Notes under the pieces: model-generated
The model's input: only the letters and a program-made list of their open reading frames with translations
Database searches by the model: none
What the model was told of the DNA's origin: nothing
NCBI GenBank assembly: GCA_013361075.1
Contig: JABWAJ010000238.1
Coordinates: forward strand, 1 to 8,098
Length of the DNA stretch: 8,098 bases
Direction: 5' to 3'
Source of the DNA: Saprospiraceae bacterium
Lineage (GTDB): Bacteria > Bacteroidota > Bacteroidia > Chitinophagales > Saprospiraceae
Translations under genes and position numbers: made by a program
Shown here: in pieces, positions 1-4,875 of the stretch
How the letters are laid out: every line of letters begins with the position of its first letter
Numbering within the stretch: position 1 is the first letter of the stretch

Positions 1-363
1 GAAGGCCGCGTCCAGGACCAGGGCGGGCGGCTCCCCCCGGAGCACGATCCGGGAGGCGGGCCGAGACCCGCCCACGAGGCCTTCCCCCGTGCCGCGCACC
101 AGCTCGACCAGGGAGTCGTTCTCGAGGCCGGTCATGGGGTGGACCGTGAAGAAGACCCCTGCCACCTCGGCCGGGACCATCTCCTGCACCACCACTGCCA
201 TGGCGAGGCCGGTGCCGCCCAGGCCCCGGTCGACCAGGTAGCCGAGCACCCGGGGCGCGAAGAGCGAGCGGAAGCAGTCGGCCACCCGGGCCGCGACCTC
301 ATGGGACGGGACGCGCAGCGCGGTCTCGTAGAGGCCAGCGAACGAGTGCCCGACCAGGTTCAT
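1..363 (-). pseudogene. Fragment of a PEP synthase/PPDK-type PEP/pyruvate-binding domain (foreign GC-rich DNA)
   Basis: The minus strand is open for 121 codons from 363 down to the window edge. The translation looks like the second half of a PPDK N-terminal (ATP-grasp, PEP/pyruvate-binding) domain. It has a SFAGLYET segment near residues 7-14 (the family has SFAGxxxT or GAGLY here), a SLFAPRVLGYL helix at 33-43, and the signature VVVQEMVPAEVAGVFFT at 57-73 followed by HPMTG. In this family the domain binds ATP and phosphorylates a catalytic histidine elsewhere in the protein during pyruvate/PEP interconversion or a related dikinase reaction. The domain's N-terminal part is missing at the junction and the remainder lies beyond the window. 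The ATG at 363-361 is probably an internal methionine rather than a start. Very high GC and GC-ending codons separate it from everything downstream. The family call is fairly secure, but the exact enzyme (PEP synthase, rifampin phosphotransferase-like or water dikinase-like) cannot be told. Confidence 0.75.
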
Positions 364-961
364 CCTTAAGGGCTATTTTGAGTTTGAGTGCCTGCTCAAA
401 GATTTCAAGGGCTTTTTGAGGTTCCTTCATCAGGTCATATGCTACACCTATATTGAGCAGGCAGACTGCCCTCCCCGACTCCTCTCCGATCTGGTCGTAT
501 ATTTTTAAAGCTTCCAGATGAGCATTGAGCCCGCTGGGGTAATCGCCGATGTATTTGTAAACAATGCCGAGATTGTTGTAAGCATCGGCTATTCCCATTG
601 GGTTGTTTTGGCCCGCATGAAGGCGCATGCTAAGTTTGAGTTGCTCCATGGCTTGCGGGTAGTCTTCTTGCATGCCGTAGCTGATGCCCATATCGTTGTG
701 CAACTTGGCCTGCCTCGAAAGGTAGTTTCCTGCTTCAGCCTCCCTGCTGGCCATCAGCTGAATTTCCAGCGCCCTTTTCAGGTCTGTCCTTCTAAGCTTG
801 CGACCCAGTGCAATCAAGGCATCTATGCGGGTGGTATCCTTGCTGTTGTCAGCTGCTTGTTGCAGGCTGTCCAATTCGGTAGTTTGGGCCAACCCTTTCT
901 GCGGTACACAAAGAGCGGTCAGAGCAAGGCAGGCGAACAAGATGGGAGGCCAGGTTTTCAT
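299..961 (-). CDS. Exported TPR protein, C-terminus lost at the junction
   Basis: The start at 961 gives a Sec signal peptide: MKTW, then a hydrophobic core at residues 7-19, with likely cleavage after GLAQ near residue 26. About four tetratricopeptide repeats follow, at roughly 47-80, 84-119, 124-160 and 164-200. The latter three carry typical NxLGxxYxxxGDYxxAL-like helix pairs. The last 16-20 residues (RALVRWPLRDRAARPVP) come from the GC-rich foreign DNA, so the stop at 299-301 is artificial and the true 3' end is missing. In Bacteroidota, exported TPR arrays of this kind often lead into a membrane helix plus a LytS-type kinase or a LuxR-type DNA-binding domain, but which was present here is unknown. 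The start codon overlaps the stop of the GAF/kinase-like gene (ATGA), so the two are very probably co-transcribed and translationally coupled. The N-terminal 200 residues are solid; the full-length function is not known. Confidence 0.8.
   Translation of the reverse strand: MKTWPPILFACLALTALCVPQKGLAQTTELDSLQQAADNSKDTTRIDALIALGRKLRRTDLKRALEIQLMASREAEAGNYLSRQAKLHNDMGISYGMQEDYPQAMEQLKLSMRLHAGQNNPMGIADAYNNLGIVYKYIGDYPSGLNAHLEALKIYDQIGEESGRAVCLLNIGVAYDLMKEPQKALEIFEQALKLKIALKDEPGRALVRWPLRDRAARPVP
345..366. other. Compositional breakpoint / probable chimeric junction
   Basis: GC-rich sequence encoding a PEP-binding domain meets AT-richer Bacteroidota sequence encoding a TPR protein. Both coding frames run on the minus strand but in different phases. 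Each reads sensibly only on its own side: the TPR frame down to about its residue 200-204, and the PEP-binding frame from about 363 onward. The bases from 366 back to roughly 348 fit either protein (DEPGR in one frame, MNLVG in the other), so a short stretch of shared sequence at the joint is possible. There are no insertion-sequence ends, integrase, tRNA or inverted repeats at the joint. This favours an assembly or library chimera over a real insertion. Confidence 0.75.
958..961 (-). other. ATGA stop/start overlap (translational coupling)
   Basis: On the minus strand the kinase-like gene ends in ACA-TGA and the TPR gene begins at the ATG sharing those bases. This four-base overlap is the usual sign of termination-reinitiation and suggests that the two proteins are made in a fixed ratio. 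Confidence 0.85.
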
Positions 962-2184
962 GTTACTTTCAATATAGGAATAATCAACAGGATTTCCACA
1001 CCGGTAATTTGCCCGGTATTATCTTTCAAAATTGTAGTTTTTTCCCGGATATGATAGTGTTTCAGGGCATTGAGTTTTTCAACCTGTTTTTGCCAGGGCT
1101 CCATGTCCCCGCGATAAGCGGATCTGCCTACGGTCCGGTAGCCCGGAGACCCGCCTGAATTGTGACAAAATTTCAGGTAAACTTCGTCGCCGTCAACATC
1201 CAGCGTCAGGTGTAAATGCCCCGCAGATTGTTCCAGCATAGACAACTCAACAGCGCTTTCAGAGAAAAAAGGAAAAACGAGCGAAGGGATGTGCAGGTCC
1301 CTGGAAGGCCCCGGTTGCCGGATGTCTATCTGATATTGAAAACCATCTCCATAACGCAGTTTTTGCAACTTGAGGTACCATTCCAGCACTTCCATCTCAT
1401 TACTCAGCAAGGCGCTTTCTTCCTGAAAATGTTCCAGCCGGTACCGGATTAATTTGCTGAAAAGTGAGAGGTAAGACAGTGCTGATTTTTTATCATTTTC
1501 AGTAATGAAATATTGAATGGCGCTGAGGGCGTTGAATAAAAAGTGGGGGTTCATTTGTGCTTTGAATGCCTGTGCTTTTAATTCTTCCATTTGGCGCTGG
1601 GCTTCCATCAGTTTTTTTTGTTCCTGTAAGGCGAGTTGTTGCACGCGAACCCGGTACAGCCTGATGGCACAAACGGAGGCAATTGCCCTCAAAATGCGCA
1701 GGTGTTGTTCGGTGAAAAAATTAGGCTCCGGATGCTCACAATCGATAACGCCCAAAACTTTTCCTTCCATCAGAATGGGCACTGTAATTTCAGAAAGGCG
1801 GGGCATATCGTCTATGATATAACGGGGATCTAAAGAGGTGTCTGCAATAATTTCGGCTACGCCGGTCAGCGCTACCGAGCCTGTTATTCCATGCCCCAGC
1901 GGAATGTCAATCGGTTTTAAAATACGCTTTTCTTTTGGGTTTTTGGGCCCATAAGCTGCTTTTTGAACCAGTGTTTGCTTATTCCCATCCACCAGATAAA
2001 TAACACAATCAACAAAACCTAACTGCGAAATGCAGTTTTTAGCCAAATCCCATAGAATTTCTTCTTCCGTGTTTTTTTCCAAAATAGAAGTAGAAAAATA
2101 CAGGAAAATTTTTTCTATTTCTTCAAATGAAAACAACTTCGATGAATCGGAGTTGGGATGGGTTTCGGTTTGTGTCTTATCCAT
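958..2184 (-). CDS. GAF domain plus LytS-type histidine kinase-like protein, ATP-binding half degenerate
   Basis: This 408-residue protein has no signal peptide or membrane segment and should be cytoplasmic. An N-terminal helix (18-35) leads into a GAF domain (about 37-178) with the GHGITGSVALTG and VLGVIDCEH strands typical of small-ligand-sensing GAFs. A charged coiled coil (about 178-210) connects to a His_kinase (LytS/YehU, PF06580) module. The H-box QMNPHFLFNALSAIQYF is intact, with His214 as the expected phosphoacceptor, and the following RYRLEHF...L..E..VLEWYLKLQKLRYGD segment (247-280) is canonical. The N-box is not: where the family has PxxENAIKHG, this protein has an ungapped FSESAVELS (307-315), replacing the Mg-binding Asn with Ser310 and the His-Gly with Leu314-Ser315. 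The DNG motif is CHNSGG (340-345), and the glycine-rich lid is replaced by EPWQKQVEKL (362-371). Autophosphorylation is therefore doubtful. It may be a phosphoacceptor partner, a scaffold or a pseudokinase. No LytTR response regulator is visible. It is coupled to the downstream TPR gene. Confidence 0.9.
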   Translation of the reverse strand: MDKTQTETHPNSDSSKLFSFEEIEKIFLYFSTSILEKNTEEEILWDLAKNCISQLGFVDCVIYLVDGNKQTLVQKAAYGPKNPKEKRILKPIDIPLGHGITGSVALTGVAEIIADTSLDPRYIIDDMPRLSEITVPILMEGKVLGVIDCEHPEPNFFTEQHLRILRAIASVCAIRLYRVRVQQLALQEQKKLMEAQRQMEELKAQAFKAQMNPHFLFNALSAIQYFITENDKKSALSYLSLFSKLIRYRLEHFQEESALLSNEMEVLEWYLKLQKLRYGDGFQYQIDIRQPGPSRDLHIPSLVFPFFSESAVELSMLEQSAGHLHLTLDVDGDEVYLKFCHNSGGSPGYRTVGRSAYRGDMEPWQKQVEKLNALKHYHIREKTTILKDNTGQITGVEILLIIPILKVT

Positions 2185-2361
2185 GGATTTGATTTAATAA
2201 AGCCTTGGTATTCAAATATCAGGTCCCTGCTTTAAAAAAACCACCCTGGCAGGTTATGGAGGTGTGTAAAGCTCATTGAATACGGATAGCGAATTCAGCT
2301 ATTTCAACATATTCAGCTCTTTATACAACCCCATGCCCGCCAGGGCAGAAAAAAATCCTAA
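2185..2361. other. Intergenic gap between two minus-strand genes
   Basis: This 177-bp gap separates the end of the large secreted-protein gene from the start of the GAF/kinase gene. It is long enough to hold a promoter for the kinase-TPR pair. A GATATTTG sequence on the minus strand at 2213-2220 resembles the Bacteroidota -7 element TAnnTTTG but lacks its first T, and no good -33 partner is visible. A small hairpin (TGCCC-GCCA-GGGCA, about 2334-2347) lies just past the upstream gene, but its T-tract is on the wrong side for an intrinsic terminator of that gene. No small ORF is convincing here. Confidence 0.4.
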
Positions 2362-4539
2362 CTATTTTAACAACAATTTCAATACATGAGGGCTTCCAGC
2401 CTCCGGTTGAATGCGGACAAGGTACATCCCTGCCGGGTAGTGAATTAAAGACAAGGTTTCAGGTGTTTTGCCGGCTGCTATTTGTCGGGTGAGCAGCAGT
2501 TGACCGTTCAGATCTGTTACCTCCATCGTCACATTCAGGCCGGAGTATGGGCTGAGGTCTATGTAAAAATTGCCTTTGCCAGGGTTGGGATATGCAGTTG
2601 GAACCGGGGACAAGGATACCAGGTTGGCTGCATCAATCAAGCCGTCCTGGTCAGGCAAGACAACTAAGGGCTGCACGCCGCCGCTCACACTAACTTCATC
2701 AAAAATGGAAGTGACAGCCGTGTTGTTGTTGGTACTCTCCGTATAAATGCCCATGAGTACGCAATTCCCGGTATTGAGTTGTGCACTTCCTACAAATTGC
2801 CATTGCGTGCCGTTTGAAGAAGAATACAGGTTGTATGTATTTCCGGTGCGGCTGATGCGAAACCATACTGCCCCGGGAAGAACCGCAGATTGCTGCATCT
2901 GGGAATTCATATTGGCCGTCGTCCGGATTTCGCGCCGGATGGTATTGTTGAGGCCCGTTTTCAGGGCTACCTTGCGGGCACCGGGTTGCAGGCTCTCCCG
3001 AATCATCACACCACCCCAGCCGGTGTTTGGATTGACATTGTTGACGCGGGCAATGATTTCGCCGTCGCCGCACAGATCTACATAGACAAAGTGAGCAACG
3101 TCGCTGTTTGGGATGGAAAAACCGCTCGATGTAACGTAGTAGGCACCTTCACACGGAGAGTGTGTTGCGCTGCCGTTGGCAGTAACACCGATGTTATCGT
3201 TGTCCCATGGGGCTTTGATGCTCGTGTCTTCCGTTACTTCAATCATGGCAATCACCTCGGTGGAATTGCCGCACTCGTCGGTCACTGTTACCGTCACCGG
3301 CACTACCTGGCCCAGTAAATCACACCCCAGCACTTCGGGGCTAATGGCTACCGTGATCTCACCGCAGGCATCAAAGGTGGCACCGAGGTTGAGCACATCG
3401 GCGGGCTCAAGCACGTACCCATCCGGGTCTGAAATGGCAATTACACCATTTGCTGCCACAGCAACGGGTGGCGTATTGTCCTGTACCTGGATGGATTGGT
3501 TGAAAACCGCCAGGCTCTGGTTGCCGCAGGCGTCCACTAAGCGCCAGGTACGCACCCGGTTGAACGCTTTGGAACAGCCTGGATCTGGAGTAGTGACGTC
3601 AGCGATTAACTCCAGGCTTGCACTACCACAAGCATCGGCACCTGTAGGCGTCATGGCCAGTGCATTGACTAAGCCTGCTGCATCATCACATTCCAGCACG
3701 ACGTCTAAAGCGCCTGCTACCATGGTAAATGCAGGGGGGGTATCGTCATACACTGCAATCGTTTGGGTATAAGATTGTGCGCTGCTGTTGCCGCAGCCAT
3801 CTTCCAGGGTCCAGGTACGGGTGCGGATGTAGGCATTCGGACAACCTGGATCGGGTGTAGTTTGATCATTTGTCAGTACCAATGACACGGAGCCGCTATT
3901 GTCATCTCCTTCGGGTTCCATGTTCAGTGCTGCGTCTATTGCTGCCAGGTCGCTACAGTTTAGGGTAGCGTCTAAAGCACCGGGGGCGGTGGTAAAGGCA
4001 GGTGCGGTATTGTCATCACAGCTTAAGGTGAAAAATATTTCATACCGCGTACCTGTTGGCCACCCATCTGTGTCCAGCCTGATGCTGTAATACCCGGAAG
4101 CCAGAGGTCCCATTCCCGAAATAACGTTGCTACCCCAGGGGTCTTCGGGCCCGTTTAAAGGCACATCTTCCACGGTAAGATTCGGGCTGTCCCAGGGCAC
4201 ACAATTATCGCCCAGCCAGAATGAAAAATCGAGCTCTGTAGGGTTTCCGTGGGTAACATATCCAAACTGGATGGCTTCCAGCACATATCCCTCGGGCACA
4301 AAAAAAGTAAACAGGTCGTAGTAATCTACTTCTGCGGGAAACAGGCATCCTTCTATTTCAAAGACAAGTTCATCCGGAGAAATATCGCCGAAAGCGAGAA
4401 GGTCGGGGTTGTCGGCTGTCGTAATGCCTCCAAAATCTCCGTCAAAACAATCGTCGTAAAGGAAAACCTGTGCCTGAAGATTCGGGGTTACGCAGCACAG
4501 TACAATTAAAAAATTCAGCATAAAAAAAAGCCGTTTCAT
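2362..4539 (-). CDS. Large secreted surface protein with HYR-like repeats, DUF1349-like domain and T9SS sorting tail
   Basis: The start at 4539 is chosen because it gives a clean signal peptide (MKRLFFML, hydrophobic through residue 18, cleavage after NLQAQ near 24) and a 725-residue protein. The frame stays open upstream to an ATG at 4782, but that would bury the signal peptide behind 81 charged residues. In order: a beta-rich, Cys-containing N-terminal domain (25-174) vaguely like a PPC domain (YDLFTFFVPEGY, GYYSIRLDTDGWP); three HYR/Ig-like repeats starting at Asp176, Asp265 and Asp354, the first two with TPDPGC and RTW.L.D.CGN motifs; a concanavalin-like DUF1349-type domain (about 440-618) with GWGGVMIRESLQPGARK (507-523); and a C-terminal T9SS type A sorting domain (about 647-725) with AYPNPGKGNFYIDL, MEVTDLNGQLL and YPAGMYLVRI. 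T9SS should carry it across the outer membrane and attach or release it. No catalytic residues are evident, so adhesion or glycan binding is likely but inferred. It is divergent from the protease gene. Confidence 0.88.
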   Translation of the reverse strand: MKRLFFMLNFLIVLCCVTPNLQAQVFLYDDCFDGDFGGITTADNPDLLAFGDISPDELVFEIEGCLFPAEVDYYDLFTFFVPEGYVLEAIQFGYVTHGNPTELDFSFWLGDNCVPWDSPNLTVEDVPLNGPEDPWGSNVISGMGPLASGYYSIRLDTDGWPTGTRYEIFFTLSCDDNTAPAFTTAPGALDATLNCSDLAAIDAALNMEPEGDDNSGSVSLVLTNDQTTPDPGCPNAYIRTRTWTLEDGCGNSSAQSYTQTIAVYDDTPPAFTMVAGALDVVLECDDAAGLVNALAMTPTGADACGSASLELIADVTTPDPGCSKAFNRVRTWRLVDACGNQSLAVFNQSIQVQDNTPPVAVAANGVIAISDPDGYVLEPADVLNLGATFDACGEITVAISPEVLGCDLLGQVVPVTVTVTDECGNSTEVIAMIEVTEDTSIKAPWDNDNIGVTANGSATHSPCEGAYYVTSSGFSIPNSDVAHFVYVDLCGDGEIIARVNNVNPNTGWGGVMIRESLQPGARKVALKTGLNNTIRREIRTTANMNSQMQQSAVLPGAVWFRISRTGNTYNLYSSSNGTQWQFVGSAQLNTGNCVLMGIYTESTNNNTAVTSIFDEVSVSGGVQPLVVLPDQDGLIDAANLVSLSPVPTAYPNPGKGNFYIDLSPYSGLNVTMEVTDLNGQLLLTRQIAAGKTPETLSLIHYPAGMYLVRIQPEAGSPHVLKLLLK
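3481..4014 (-). repeat. Tandem HYR-like repeat units of 267 bp inside the secreted protein gene
   Basis: Two 89-residue units (residues 176-264 and 265-353) follow each other exactly in register, with a third, divergent one to about residue 436 (base 3232). Shared positions include DxTxPAFTxxxGALD, a Cys at about position 20, TTPDPGC, RxRTWxLxDxCGN and a closing xIxVxD. The first two are also recognisable as repeats at DNA level, for example cctggatc near 3844 and near 3578. Units of this type are extracellular beta-sandwich spacers. The DNA repeat could support unit loss or gain by recombination, though the divergence suggests an old duplication. Confidence 0.75.
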
Positions 4540-4875
4540 CCTACGTAATTTTTTTAGGTGTAAAAAGCGGGTGAAAATTTGTTGGTCCGGGCAATTGAAA
4601 CAGTCGGGTGATTCCTCCCGGAAATCGAAAGCAAATTGTACCTGGAGGGAGAGCGATTGCGCGCAGAATTGACGGATGGAGGTTTTGGTTTGATGAATTA
4701 GGCCTGTGACTTTGTGGAACAAACGATCCTGTCTTTTTTCATCTTCTTCAGAAAAAATAAATTTCCGGGTAACATCCTGCACTTATATGATATTAACCTG
4801 ATGTCCGGCACTTTATACCATGCCGTTTACTCCTTAGAATGCATACTATTTTTTGACAGCTAAACCACTCCATCC
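4540..4875. other. Divergent intergenic region between two T9SS cargo genes
   Basis: These 336 bp must carry the promoters for both the minus-strand surface protein and the plus-strand protease. Sequences ending in TTTG with a spacing one base off the Bacteroidota -7 consensus TAnnTTTG occur at 4847-4855 (plus: TATTTTTTTG-like run, about 20 bp before the protease ATG) and 4632-4640 (minus: TACAATTTG, 93 bp before the surface-protein ATG). Neither has a convincing -33 element. No Shine-Dalgarno sequence precedes the protease start, which is usual for this phylum. The minus strand is also open in frame with the surface protein from 4782, without a recognisable domain. No RNA gene or repeat is evident. 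Confidence 0.4.

Noticed and set aside
139..369. 76-codon plus-strand ORF in the GC-rich start
   Set aside because: It is antisense to the clear PEP-binding domain frame and is His/Arg/Glu-rich, as expected of a GC-rich shadow frame.
2334..2352. Hairpin TGCCC-GCCA-GGGCA next to a run of A as a terminator
   Set aside because: On the plus strand an A-run follows it, and on the minus strand the T-run precedes it. It therefore lacks the 3' U-tract for either direction, and the stem is only 5 bp.
2890..3772. Long plus-strand ORFs opposite the surface-protein gene
   Set aside because: They mirror the repeat-rich antisense coding sequence, overlap one another, and show no domain or signal.
4847..4855. 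Bacteroidota -7 promoter element before the protease gene
   Set aside because: The spacing between TA and TTTG is one base too long and there is no matching -33 motif, so I mention it only as a weak resemblance.
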